Source: an uncultured Parabacteroides sp.
GTDB lineage: Bacteria > Bacteroidota > Bacteroidia > Bacteroidales > Tannerellaceae
Length of the DNA: 64,000 nt
Direction of reading: 5' to 3'
Assembly (NCBI GenBank): GCA_944325355.1
Contig: CALUZS010000008.1
Span: 52,747-116,746, forward strand
The first letter of the stretch is position 1, and every line of letters begins with the position of its first letter. Below, piece after piece: positions 47,973 through 57,163 of the stretch. The notes under the pieces were generated by a model, which saw only the letters and a list, made by a program, of their open reading frames with translations, made no database searches and was not told the DNA's origin. Both the position numbers and the translations under genes were made by a program.

Positions 47973-48899
47973 ATGACAATACAACAACTTGAATATTTAC
48001 TGGCAGTAGATGCGTTCCGCCATTTTGCAAAAGCGGCAAAGCATTGCAAAGTAACACAACCCACGTTAAGTATGATGCTGCAAAAACTGGAAGACGAATT
48101 GGGTGTAAAACTTTTGGACCGGAGTACCCAACCAATATCACCCACACCTACCGGAGAAAAGGTTATCGCCCAAGCCAGAAAAGTCCTTTACCAGGCATCG
48201 CTCATCAAGGAGATTGTAAATGAGGAAGAACTATCTTTGAAAGGAACATTCCGGCTGGCGGTCTTACCTACAATAGCGCCCTATCTGCTACCGCGATTTA
48301 TTAAACAGCTATCCGCGCAATATCAGGGAATAGACATCCGCTTTTTGGAGATGAAAACGACTCCTACGCTTGCAGCACTGGAGAATGGGGAAATCGACGC
48401 TGCCATCATTGCAAAAGTCCCGGCCATATCCCAATTCAACAACCACACACTCTATTTCGAACAATTCTTCGGTTACGTCTCTCCAAATGAGACCATCTTC
48501 AAAAACGAACTGATCCGTACGTCCGACATTAACGACGAACGTCTCTGGTTATTGGATGAAGGACACTGTTTCCGAGACCAACTGGTGCGTTTCTGCCAGA
48601 TGGAAAAAGTAAAAATACACCAAGCTGCATACCGTTTGGGCAGTTTGGAAACATTCATGCGCATGGTTGAAAGTGGAAATGGCGTCACCTTCATTCCGGA
48701 GCTGGCAACGCTCCAGTTAAGCGACAAACAAATGCAGCTGGTTCGCCCGTTCGCCATACCGAAACCCACGAGAGAAATCATTTTCATTACAAGAAAAGAT
48801 TTCATACGCCACAAGATTGCAGACATTCTCATCAACGTCATCCAAGAAGCGGTACCGGCCATGATGCTCTCTTTACGAGCAGGATGCAAAGTAATCTGA
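47973..48899 (+). CDS. oxyR: Hydrogen-peroxide-sensing LysR-type regulator OxyR
   Basis: Activates peroxide defence genes when oxidised. The 308 residues have a LysR helix-turn-helix (FAKAAKHCKVTQPTLSMMLQKLEDELG) and an effector domain. The redox pair is intact: Cys199 in DEGHCFRDQ and Cys208 in RFCQ, at the same positions and spacing as in the E. coli protein. No katA, ahpC or dps target lies next to it. Monocistronic. Confidence 0.96.
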   Translation: MTIQQLEYLLAVDAFRHFAKAAKHCKVTQPTLSMMLQKLEDELGVKLLDRSTQPISPTPTGEKVIAQARKVLYQASLIKEIVNEEELSLKGTFRLAVLPTIAPYLLPRFIKQLSAQYQGIDIRFLEMKTTPTLAALENGEIDAAIIAKVPAISQFNNHTLYFEQFFGYVSPNETIFKNELIRTSDINDERLWLLDEGHCFRDQLVRFCQMEKVKIHQAAYRLGSLETFMRMVESGNGVTFIPELATLQLSDKQMQLVRPFAIPKPTREIIFITRKDFIRHKIADILINVIQEAVPAMMLSLRAGCKVI

Positions 48900-48950
48900 A
48901 GTTTTCCTATTAATCTTCCAAACAGGACAGACAAAAAACGAAAAGATTCG

Positions 48951-48958
48951 TACCTTTG
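48951..48958 (+). promoter_or_regulatory. Putative -7 promoter of the EamA transporter gene
   Basis: TACCTTTG, exact consensus match, 23 bases before the ATG. A short inverted repeat GCACCC/GGGTGC (48958-48979) overlaps the expected start of transcription. Confidence 0.55.
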
Positions 48959-48981
48959 CACCCCGAAAAAACAGGGTGCTT

Positions 48982-49869
48982 ATGAAAGAAGCATTTATAA
49001 AACTTCATATTTCCATTCTTATTGCCGGAATGACCGGCGTATTCGGCAAACTGATTACACTCAACGAAGCGTTGTTGGTCTGGTACCGGTTACTTATCGC
49101 TTCTATCCTTTTCTTCAGCATGCTGGCATACAAAAAGAAGTTACACGCCATAGACGTGCACAGTTTCTTAAAAATAGCCGGGACAGGCTGCCTGCTCTGC
49201 CTGCACTGGATTTTTTTCTACGGAAGCATCAAAGCATCGAACGTATCAATCGGTGTAGTCTGTTTCTCCTTGGTCGGGTTCTTTACCGCCTTGCTGGAAC
49301 CAATACTCCTGAAACGCCGTTTTTTCTTTCGGGAATTAATGTACAGTTGCCTGACCCTTACGGGCATCATCCTCATTTTCCACTTCGATACCCGCTACCG
49401 ACTCGGCATCGGGCTTGGCGTTGTATCCTCAATGCTGGCTGCCCTTTTCACGATAACCAACAAAAAAGTCAGTGCCAACTACCCGACAAGCTGTGTCTTA
49501 TTCTACGAAATGATTGGCGGATTCATTTGTATTTCCTGCATCCTGCCCATTTACTTCCATCTGTTTGATACATCTTTCAAGGTCTCGTCCGCAACCGACT
49601 TCACATATCTGTTCCTCTTAGCTTCCATCTGCACAATCGGAATGTACCTGTTGCAAATCGAAGTTCTGAAGAAAATCTCCGCCTTCACGGTAAACCTCAG
49701 CTATAATCTCGAACCTGTATATAGCATATTGATAGCTATGGCACTTTTCGGGGAAGCCAAAGAGCTGAATTTCGCATTCTATGCCGGTTTGGGATGTATC
49801 ATACTCTCGGTAATCCTGCAAACATTGAACGTCACCAGACAAAAGAAGTTGCAAACGTTGGAAGAATAA
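48982..49869 (+). CDS. EamA/DMT-family transporter
   Basis: 295 residues with about ten hydrophobic helices in two EamA repeats, ending with a short charged tail; LSYNLEPVYSILIAMALFGE is the typical late-helix motif. Such carriers move amino acids or metabolites; the substrate is unknown. The stop codon directly abuts the trpA stop of the opposite strand with no gap. Confidence 0.92.
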   Translation: MKEAFIKLHISILIAGMTGVFGKLITLNEALLVWYRLLIASILFFSMLAYKKKLHAIDVHSFLKIAGTGCLLCLHWIFFYGSIKASNVSIGVVCFSLVGFFTALLEPILLKRRFFFRELMYSCLTLTGIILIFHFDTRYRLGIGLGVVSSMLAALFTITNKKVSANYPTSCVLFYEMIGGFICISCILPIYFHLFDTSFKVSSATDFTYLFLLASICTIGMYLLQIEVLKKISAFTVNLSYNLEPVYSILIAMALFGEAKELNFAFYAGLGCIILSVILQTLNVTRQKKLQTLEE

Positions 49870-50643
49870 TCAAGCTAATGCCTGTTTCAACCGGTCGACA
49901 GCCCGTGAAGCATCACCATTTTCCTCATCGAGCAACGTAACGAATTTGCTCCCGATAATGCAACCTGCGGCATGAGAAGCTGCCGTTTCATACGTCTGGC
50001 GGTTTGATATACCAAAACCTATCATACAAGGATTACGCAAGCCCATACCCTCTATCCGTCGGAAATAAAACTCTTTCTGGCTATTGAAATCCTTTTGAGC
50101 CCCGGTAATTGCCGCCGAAGAGACCATATAAATAAATCCGTCGGTAGACATATCAATCTGCCGGATACGCTTTTCGCTCGTTTCCGGTGTAATCAACATT
50201 ATCACTTTTATCCCGTACTGCTCAACCGTAGAACGATAATTCTCTTGATACTCTTTGAACGGGAGGTCTGGAATAATAACTCCGTCAATTCCCACAAGTT
50301 GGCAGTCGCGACAAAAATTCTCAAATCCGTATTGCATGATAGGATTCAGATAACCCATTAATATAAGCGGAATGCTGACATCCCTGCGAATATTCCTTAT
50401 TTGCGAAAAAAGTTTCCGCAGTGTCATCCCATTCCGCAAGGCTTTGGCAGCTGCCGTTTGAATGACCGGACCGTCAGCCATAGGATCACTGAAAGGGATT
50501 CCGATTTCCACCATATCTATTCCTTTCTCCTCCAAAGCGCGTACCACTGCCACCGTATTGTCAGGCAGAGGTGCACCGGCACAAAAGTAAATTGAAAGAA
50601 TATCTCTCTTTTTCGTATCGAACAATTGATTAATGCGATTCAT
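49870..50643 (-). CDS. trpA: Tryptophan synthase alpha chain
   Basis: Cleaves indole-3-glycerol phosphate to indole. From ATG at 50643 (MNRINQLFD) the protein has 257 residues; the frame also opens at ATG 50697, but the family start fits here. The catalytic Glu in VEIGIPFSDPMADGP and Asp in GVIIPDLPFKEY are present, as is GFGISNRQTYETA near the end. Last gene of the trp cluster; trpB is absent from this end and, by the usual order in these bacteria, should lie upstream of trpE. Confidence 0.95.
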   Translation of the reverse strand: MNRINQLFDTKKRDILSIYFCAGAPLPDNTVAVVRALEEKGIDMVEIGIPFSDPMADGPVIQTAAAKALRNGMTLRKLFSQIRNIRRDVSIPLILMGYLNPIMQYGFENFCRDCQLVGIDGVIIPDLPFKEYQENYRSTVEQYGIKVIMLITPETSEKRIRQIDMSTDGFIYMVSSAAITGAQKDFNSQKEFYFRRIEGMGLRNPCMIGFGISNRQTYETAASHAAGCIIGSKFVTLLDEENGDASRAVDRLKQALA

Positions 50644-50703
50644 AACAATGACTTTTTTATTAAATAATTCTACGTTTTCTTTTTCTTCCATGCCCATGTT
50701 TCT

Positions 50704-51342
50704 TCAAAAACATGAGTATGTTTCCGGATAAATATTCCGGATTTTTTTAATAAAGTGTGCAAGCAGTCCGGCGTCTTTCATCCCTGGAGAGATTTCAAAC
50801 CCGCTGTTCAAATCAATTCCAGCCCATCGGGGATGATGAAACTCAGACAATCGCCCCAAGCTTTCCATACATAACCCTCCGCTTAATAAAAAAGGGATTT
50901 CTCCTTGATAAGCTTTCAGAATATTCCAATCAAAACTTTTCCCGGAACCTCCATATTGAGACGTAAGGGTATCAAACAAGAAATAATCACACACATCCTC
51001 ATATCCACGAGTCTGCCTGAAGTCGGTTCCAGCCCCTACGGAAAACGATTTCATCACCATCAGTCCCATAGAACGGAAGTGGCGGCAAATCCCGGGAGAC
51101 TCGTTCCCATGCAATTGAATTCCCTGCAAATCTAACGATTCAATCATATTTTCACATACGCGGATATCCGTCTCATTGACAAAGACACCGATACGCAGCA
51201 TTTTCTCCGGCAGGTAAGAGGGGCGCGAGCCGACATAACGAGGAGAACGTCCGTAACAGATAAAGCCCATCCAATCCGCCCCAATCTGTTCTACCGCACG
51301 AATATTTACGGAATCGCGCATGCCGCAAATCTTTATAATCAT
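50704..51342 (-). CDS. trpF: Phosphoribosylanthranilate isomerase
   Basis: Isomerises phosphoribosylanthranilate to the deoxyribulose form. 212 residues with KICGMRD at the start (catalytic cysteine), GIQLHGNESP, and FLLSGGL, plus GIDLNSGFE with the catalytic aspartate. Start overlaps the trpC stop (ATGA). Confidence 0.95.
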   Translation of the reverse strand: MIIKICGMRDSVNIRAVEQIGADWMGFICYGRSPRYVGSRPSYLPEKMLRIGVFVNETDIRVCENMIESLDLQGIQLHGNESPGICRHFRSMGLMVMKSFSVGAGTDFRQTRGYEDVCDYFLFDTLTSQYGGSGKSFDWNILKAYQGEIPFLLSGGLCMESLGRLSEFHHPRWAGIDLNSGFEISPGMKDAGLLAHFIKKIRNIYPETYSCF

Positions 51343-52130
51343 AGCGTAAGTTGTTTTATAAAATTCGACAATGAAACCGCCGGCGCTGCCGTTTTCATGA
51401 AAGTTTCCCCCATCAAAAAGCCACGGAATCCGACACTACGCAACTGTCGGACTGTGTCTGGAGAGGAAATGCCGCTTTCGGAAACCAACAGATACTCTTT
51501 CGGCAGAAGTTCTGCAAGAGCAAAAGAGTTCGCCACATCGGTATGGAACGTACCCAGGTTCCGGTTGTTCACCCCTACCATATCCACAAATTCATTGACA
51601 TAATCCAGTTCTGTTTCCTTATGTATTTCGAGCAGCACTTCCAATTGCAAATCATGCGCTTGTCTTGCTAACTTCCGACACGCCTGCGAAGTAAGTATTG
51701 CGGCTATAAGCAGTACCGCATCGCAGCCCGCAGCCTTTGCCTGATAAAGCTGGTAGCGGTTAATAATAAAATCTTTCCGCAAGACAGGAAGGGAAACCCT
51801 CGGACGAGCTATACGGATGTCCTGCAAACTTCCCCCGAAAAAATGCTCATCGGTGAGTATCGATAAAGCAGATGCCCCGGCATGTTCATACGCTTCGGGT
51901 ACAACAGCAATATCGGCATCCCGGTTTATCCAACCTTTCGAAGGGGAACGGCGTTTAAATTCCGCAATAATACCGGAAGGAGAATCGGCAAGCGCCTGTT
52001 TCATACTGATGCAGGGAGTTATATCAACCAACTGTTTTTCCAGTTGTGCCAACGGAAGCATCTTCTCCTGCTGCAACAACTCCTCCCGCTTATAAGCCAC
52101 AATCTTTTGAAGTATATCCTGCTTTTCCAT
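51339..52130 (-). CDS. trpC: Indole-3-glycerol-phosphate synthase
   Basis: Closes the indole ring. From ATG at 52130 it has 263 residues; the frame extends to a GTG at 52151 inside trpD, but the ATG fits better. Motifs AEFKRRSPSKGWI, ALSILTDEHFFGGS, VLRKDFIINRYQLYQA and VGVNNRNLGTF carry the catalytic lysines and glutamate. Separate from trpF, not fused. Confidence 0.95.
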   Translation of the reverse strand: MEKQDILQKIVAYKREELLQQEKMLPLAQLEKQLVDITPCISMKQALADSPSGIIAEFKRRSPSKGWINRDADIAVVPEAYEHAGASALSILTDEHFFGGSLQDIRIARPRVSLPVLRKDFIINRYQLYQAKAAGCDAVLLIAAILTSQACRKLARQAHDLQLEVLLEIHKETELDYVNEFVDMVGVNNRNLGTFHTDVANSFALAELLPKEYLLVSESGISSPDTVRQLRSVGFRGFLMGETFMKTAAPAVSLSNFIKQLTL

Positions 52131-52143
52131 ATCACATGCTGAT

Positions 52144-53142
52144 TTAATCACTGTTTATCTCTACAAACTTCCTAAATGCCTGTTTCGCTTTTCCGCTCCT
52201 TAACGATTCCTGAGCGATTCCGACACACTCTTCAATAGGTTTCATCGGTTCTATTGCCTGGATAGCGAACGATGCATTAATCAGCACGCATTCGGTTTGC
52301 GCTTTCGTTGCCTTATTCTCCAAAACATTGTCGAAAATACGGGCAGCTTCTTCCGGAGTTTTTCCTCCATACAGCTCTTCCCGCCGGGCAATAGAAAACC
52401 CCAAATCAGACGGACGGTAGATGGTCTCATATCGGTTGGTCATAATTTTAAACTCGTCAGTCAAAGAAATTTCATCATATCCATCCAAATTGTTCACAAC
52501 CGCAAAACCGATGCCCAAACGCTGCAACGTGTTCGTATATAAACGCATCTGCGACAAATCGGCTACACCCAGAAGTTGATATGCAGGCAGGCACGGATTA
52601 ATCAACGGCCCCAACAAATTAAACACCGAACGAATTTCTAACGCCTTACGAATGGAAGCAACCGTTTTCATCGCCGGATTAAACAAAGGAGCATGCATAT
52701 ACACCATGTTGCATGCGTCCATCGAACGGACAAGCTTATCCACCCGGTTCGTAAACTTAATTCCATGAAGTTCCAACACATTACTTGCCCCACTTACCGA
52801 TGTAGCCCCGTAATTTCCATGTTTGGCTACATGGTAACCGGCCCCCGCCACAACAAAACAGGCACATGTGGAAATGTTGAACGTATTCTTCCCATCGCCG
52901 CCCGTCCCGACTATATCAATAGGATGATAATCCGACAGGTCTACAGGAATACGCGTACTGAGAAGCGCATCTCTAAAACCGACAAGCTCGTCGACATTCA
53001 CGCCCCGCATCTGAAATACCGTCAGCAGTGCGGCAACTTGGGTATCATTATAACAACCGTATGTAACACCCTGAAGCAATTTGCAAGCTTCTTTCCTCGT
53101 TAATATCTCATGGTTAAACAACCGTTCCAATATTTCTTTCAT
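52144..53142 (-). CDS. trpD: Anthranilate phosphoribosyltransferase
   Basis: Joins anthranilate to phosphoribosyl pyrophosphate. 332 residues with DIVGTGGDGKNTFNIST, the KHGNYGATSVSGASNVLE substrate loop and FNLLGPLINP. Start overlaps the trpG stop by four bases. Not fused to trpG. Confidence 0.96.
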   Translation of the reverse strand: MKEILERLFNHEILTRKEACKLLQGVTYGCYNDTQVAALLTVFQMRGVNVDELVGFRDALLSTRIPVDLSDYHPIDIVGTGGDGKNTFNISTCACFVVAGAGYHVAKHGNYGATSVSGASNVLELHGIKFTNRVDKLVRSMDACNMVYMHAPLFNPAMKTVASIRKALEIRSVFNLLGPLINPCLPAYQLLGVADLSQMRLYTNTLQRLGIGFAVVNNLDGYDEISLTDEFKIMTNRYETIYRPSDLGFSIARREELYGGKTPEEAARIFDNVLENKATKAQTECVLINASFAIQAIEPMKPIEECVGIAQESLRSGKAKQAFRKFVEINSD

Positions 53143-53744
53143 CCTTTTAATCCTTTATTATCGAAACCAAATTCCTTTCTCCCGTTCTCCAACCAATTCA
53201 GTATAATCCGTTTGCCGTCCGGTGTCAGTACCGATTCCGGGTGAAATTGGATCCCTCGGACATCAAACACCTTATGCCGCAAAGCCATAATATACCCTTC
53301 GCAACTGACGGCAGTCACCTCCAGGCAATCAGGCAAACCTTCCTGGTCTACCACCCATGAATGGTATCTGCCCACCAATATCTTTTCCGGCAGTTTTTCA
53401 AAAAGGTAATCAGGCTGTACAATTGTTATCGGACTTTGAATGCCGTGGTAAACCTCTTTAAGATTCACCAAATGCCCTCCGAATACTTCACCTATCGCCT
53501 GTTCTCCCAAACACACGCCAAGAATAGGCTTACGACCGGCATATACCCTGATAACGTCAAGCAAAAGACCTGCTTCTCCGGGAATACCTGGACCAGGCGA
53601 AAGGAGAATCTTATCAAAACGATCCAACTCATCCAACGCAAAACAGTCATTGCGAAAAACGGAAACACCCGCTCCAAACTCTTTTACCAAATGACAAAGA
53701 TTATAAGTAAACGAATCGTAATTGTCTATAATAGCTATTTCCAT
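53139..53744 (-). CDS. trpG: Anthranilate synthase component II (glutamine amidotransferase)
   Basis: Supplies ammonia to TrpE from glutamine. 201 residues of a class I amidotransferase: YDSFTYNL, the oxyanion LLSPGPGIP, nucleophile in LGVCLGEQAIGEVFGG, and GIQFHPESVLT with the His and Glu of the triad. Complete, but its partner TrpE is truncated in this window. It lies 13 bases after the trpE remnant. Confidence 0.95.
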   Translation of the reverse strand: MEIAIIDNYDSFTYNLCHLVKEFGAGVSVFRNDCFALDELDRFDKILLSPGPGIPGEAGLLLDVIRVYAGRKPILGVCLGEQAIGEVFGGHLVNLKEVYHGIQSPITIVQPDYLFEKLPEKILVGRYHSWVVDQEGLPDCLEVTAVSCEGYIMALRHKVFDVRGIQFHPESVLTPDGKRIILNWLENGRKEFGFDNKGLKG

Positions 53745-53757
53745 ATATCTTTCCTCC

Positions 53758-54345
53758 CTACAATTGCTCAGCCAAAAGAATCGCTTTCCTTAACGCTTCC
53801 AACTTATTATTAACCTCTTGCAATTCATTCTCAACATTGCTCTTTGCAACAATACCGCCTCCTGCCTGAAACCAAAGTTCGTTATTCCGGCTTACGAACG
53901 TCCGGATAGTTATCGCCTGGTTCAGCGAACCGTCTAATCCGATAAATCCGACACATCCACCATATGCACCACGATTATGCGGCTCCAGTTCGCTGATAAT
54001 CTGCATGGCTCGCACTTTCGGCGCACCACTCAATGTTCCTGCTGGAAACGTATCGATAAATGTTTTTATCGGATTCGTCCTCTCTTCCAATACTCCGCTC
54101 ACCCGGCTCACCAAATGAATTACATGACTATAATATTGCGGTTCCTTGAAAAACTCAACTTTCACATGCTTGCAATTACGGCTTAAATCATTTCGGGCAA
54201 GGTCTACCAACATAATATGCTCTGCATTCTCTTTCGGGTCGGCGAGCAAAGCTTTTGCCAGCTCCATGTCTTTCTCCTTATTTCCATTCCGACGAACCGT
54301 ACCTGCTATCGGATCAATAGATGCCACGCCATTTTCTATTTTAGA
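53758..54345 (-). pseudogene. trpE: Anthranilate synthase component I, 3' fragment cut by the mobile element
   Basis: About 195 C-terminal residues of a normal ~465-470 remain. They begin with an in-frame KIENGVAS before the conserved DPIAGTVRR motif and run to the normal C-terminus, with LVDLARNDLS, HLVSRVSG, FPAGTLSGAPKVRAM and AGGGIVAKSNVENE intact. In frame upstream, a TGA at 54349-54351 replaces the expected trpE sequence. GTG at 54327 is the first possible start, but a fragment lacking most of the chorismate-binding domain cannot be active. The N-terminal part is expected beyond the window on the other side of the element. Confidence 0.88.
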
Positions 54346-54480
54346 TTTTCAACGGTTTGATACAACCATTTGAGGAATAAACTTTTAACGGAGTATTTGA
54401 GAAACAACGGTAACGAGTTGGAAACCGTGCGATTTTCAGCGATTTGCGGTGCTATGCTGTCAAATAACTCATTTCTTTTG

Positions 54481-54488
54481 CAAAGGTA
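54481..54488 (-). promoter_or_regulatory. Outward-facing -7 box near the element's left end
   Basis: Minus strand TACCTTTG, exact TAnnTTTG match, pointing out of the element towards the trpE remnant and trpG. It also resembles the GTANNTTTGC core used by some Bacteroides integrases (nine of ten positions over TTACCTTTGC). Confidence 0.45.
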
Positions 54489-54533
54489 AAAAAATATCTA
54501 ATACATGCAGTATAGAAGAATAAATATAATCTA

Positions 54534-57149
54534 CTATTGGGTGAGTTTGTTCAATCGCATTACAATCGAAGTTTGACTTCTGCCCATTTTGTTTGCGATA
54601 TATTTGACACTCTTACCCTCATTATACAGTTTCAATAAAAATTGGTCTGCACTTCTTGTCCATCTTTTATTGGCATTGGGGTGCTTTACATAACTTTCTT
54701 CTGAAACCTTTTCAGGGTGTAAAAACTCATCCACAAATACAGAGGGGAAACGCTTGTCATATAGTACAAGTGTTTTTATCTTTGCTCTTGTTACTGCTAC
54801 ATAAAACAATCTCCGTTCTTCCCCATATGGAAATTGGTCACTTTTAGTCAGGACATAATTAAGCACAGGGTCATCACTTACAAGGGATGGAAAGCCATAA
54901 GTATCCTTATTACATTGTAAAAGTATCACATAATCCGCTTCAAGACCTTTTGATTTATGTACTGTCAAGAACTCTATCTTTCTTCCTCCTATCACATAAT
55001 AAAATCTATTACCTTCTTTCACTCCTTTATACATAAATGACAGGTAATAGTCATCAAAAGAATAACGTCCTAATAGAAATATAGATTTATCCGATGGAAT
55101 AGAAGATATTAGTTCTCCTATTGTTTTGCAATAATCACGTCTGTCGTAAGAATAAAACTCCAATTCTGTTTTCATTTCAGAGCTGAACGAGTGTATATTC
55201 TTTTGTATTTGGGCTTTATTACGCTGTATGAAGTGGGAGGACAACGAAACTAAAGGCTCTCCAAATCTGTATGTGGTTTCAATCTTGTTTATCTCTGTTG
55301 CGCCAAAGTATTCAGGAAATTGATTAAAAAGAGCTATATCACTTCCCGAAAAACGATATATAGACTGCCAATCATCGCCTACACAATACAACTTCGCAGG
55401 CGGATTCCCCTCTCGTAATACTTTCAAGAAATTGTAACGGTCAACCGATATGTCTTGAAACTCGTCCACAATGATATAATCATACTCAACAGGGTGTGAA
55501 GTACGACATATTTCTGTGGCTTGAAGAATCGCATCGGTAAAATCAATTTGGTTGCTATCGCTCAATGCACTTATATAGCGGTCATATACAGGCTGAAATA
55601 TGTTCTTGATAATAAAAACGCTCCGCTCATCATTTGCATTTTTTGCTTGTTCAAGAACCTCTCTAACTGATTTACAACTTGATTTTACCAATGTTACGAA
55701 AGTAACTACCAGCCGAATAAAAGCCTTTTCTTGTTTACTGCCTTTGGGTAAGACTAAATCATATAATTCTTCTTCTGTTTTTTCTTGAATTGGCACACCT
55801 GCGTCATTTAATAATTGTCGAAGTTTATCTCTTATATCGGAATAATGGAAATCAGCACTTGATGTTACTAAAAGTTGAGTACCAAATTTCTCGTGAGCAG
55901 CTTTCTTCCAAGTTATACCATCATTATATTTTTGATTGGCTTCTTCGTATGTTATATTCTTGTCTTTTGCAAACCAAGCAGGAACAAGACCATGTTCATC
56001 TACTCCGAAATGTTCCAAATAGATGCGTTTGATTTCTCCTGTTTGCTCAAAATATATTGAGAAATCGGGGCGATATTGAGAGTGCATTTCATCCGCTAAT
56101 TGATGTTCGTATGGCTCTTCATATCTGAATTTTACTCCAAGTGATGACAAGACAAAGCAAATCTTTTGCTCCTGTTCGCTTCTCACATATATAGCCCGAC
56201 CATCCATATCGGGGAACATTGCTTTTAGTTGAACATTCTTTTGTTCCGACAATTTTTCTCGCCTTTCATTCTTGCGTTGTTCCCAATCCGCTTCATTGGT
56301 TTGATAATCAATGAAGTATTCTACTACGCTATTCTTAAAAGCCTTATTCTCTAATAGAGTGTGATAAAGAGCAATAAATAAAGAATCTGTATTATCGCAA
56401 ATAAACGGCTTTGTTCCCGTTGCTTTTCCGATAATATCAATGGCTAATTTGTGAAATGTATAACCTTTCAAGCCATCAGTAGCCATTCTTTCCGTAAGTT
56501 CGGCTGCTGCTTTGTTAGTGTAACTAATAAGTAAAATTCTATGAGGTGCAATGCCTTTTATTTCTGTTAGATACTTGACTTTTCCGATAATAGAAGAGGT
56601 CTTTCCACTACCTGCGCTACTAACAACCAAACAATTATCCTCTTCTGAAACAATTGAGCGTCTTTGTTGCTTATCCAATGGATATTTTAAGCATTTGTCG
56701 AAGAAATCTTTATGTGTGTCAAGCAGAAATGCAATAACACCCTCATTATGCTGTTTTACAAGTCTATTGATAGCTCCAAAATCATTGATGAATTTTAATA
56801 TAGTTTCAGATGGAGTGATATTAAAGGCTTTGAGTTTCTTCTGAAGCGAATACGCTTCTTGAAAATGTGGTTTGTAATGATTGATAAAATCTTTTTCCTG
56901 CGTTGCTGAGATTATATTACCATAAAAGCCATTGTTCAAGTTGGTAGGAATATCTATAAACACTTTCTCATTGAGAGCAGATAATCTCTCTTTTGCTTGC
57001 TCATAGTTTGATTTCTCACTATATGAAGATATCTGGCTTAACTTGTCTGAAAGTTCATTGGACTTGTTTTTAAGGCGTATTCGCACCATTGCTATCACAA
57101 TAACCGAAATAGCAATTATACAAATCATCATAATAAACAATAGCTGCAT
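54534..57149 (-). CDS. Membrane-anchored UvrD/helicase IV-like SF1 helicase with nuclease-like insertion
   Basis: 871 residues. Helix 3-22 is a membrane anchor, then a charged region. The SF1 core has Walker A AGSGKT at 179-184, VDEFQD (motif II) at 561-566, GDDWQSIYRFSG (motif III), TVHKSKGLEADYVIL (motif V) and FYVAVTRAK (motif VI). Between Walker A and motif II an insertion carries RPDFSIYFE (Asp362) and IYLEHFGV, resembling a PD-(D/E)XK/Vsr-like nuclease core as in helicase IV relatives. The last ~45 residues (RWTRSADQFLLKLYNEGKS, IANKMGRSQTSI) form a homeodomain-like helix-turn-helix. Repair or anti-phage defence are both possible. AT-rich cargo gene. Confidence 0.85.
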   Translation of the reverse strand: MQLLFIMMICIIAISVIVIAMVRIRLKNKSNELSDKLSQISSYSEKSNYEQAKERLSALNEKVFIDIPTNLNNGFYGNIISATQEKDFINHYKPHFQEAYSLQKKLKAFNITPSETILKFINDFGAINRLVKQHNEGVIAFLLDTHKDFFDKCLKYPLDKQQRRSIVSEEDNCLVVSSAGSGKTSSIIGKVKYLTEIKGIAPHRILLISYTNKAAAELTERMATDGLKGYTFHKLAIDIIGKATGTKPFICDNTDSLFIALYHTLLENKAFKNSVVEYFIDYQTNEADWEQRKNERREKLSEQKNVQLKAMFPDMDGRAIYVRSEQEQKICFVLSSLGVKFRYEEPYEHQLADEMHSQYRPDFSIYFEQTGEIKRIYLEHFGVDEHGLVPAWFAKDKNITYEEANQKYNDGITWKKAAHEKFGTQLLVTSSADFHYSDIRDKLRQLLNDAGVPIQEKTEEELYDLVLPKGSKQEKAFIRLVVTFVTLVKSSCKSVREVLEQAKNANDERSVFIIKNIFQPVYDRYISALSDSNQIDFTDAILQATEICRTSHPVEYDYIIVDEFQDISVDRYNFLKVLREGNPPAKLYCVGDDWQSIYRFSGSDIALFNQFPEYFGATEINKIETTYRFGEPLVSLSSHFIQRNKAQIQKNIHSFSSEMKTELEFYSYDRRDYCKTIGELISSIPSDKSIFLLGRYSFDDYYLSFMYKGVKEGNRFYYVIGGRKIEFLTVHKSKGLEADYVILLQCNKDTYGFPSLVSDDPVLNYVLTKSDQFPYGEERRLFYVAVTRAKIKTLVLYDKRFPSVFVDEFLHPEKVSEESYVKHPNANKRWTRSADQFLLKLYNEGKSVKYIANKMGRSQTSIVMRLNKLTQ

Positions 57150-57163
57150 ATTAGAAATAATAT

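Noticed and set aside
48958..48979. Hairpin GCACCC/GGGTGC as a leader regulatory structure of the EamA gene
   Set aside because: The left arm lies before the predicted transcription start, so the RNA would not contain the whole stem.
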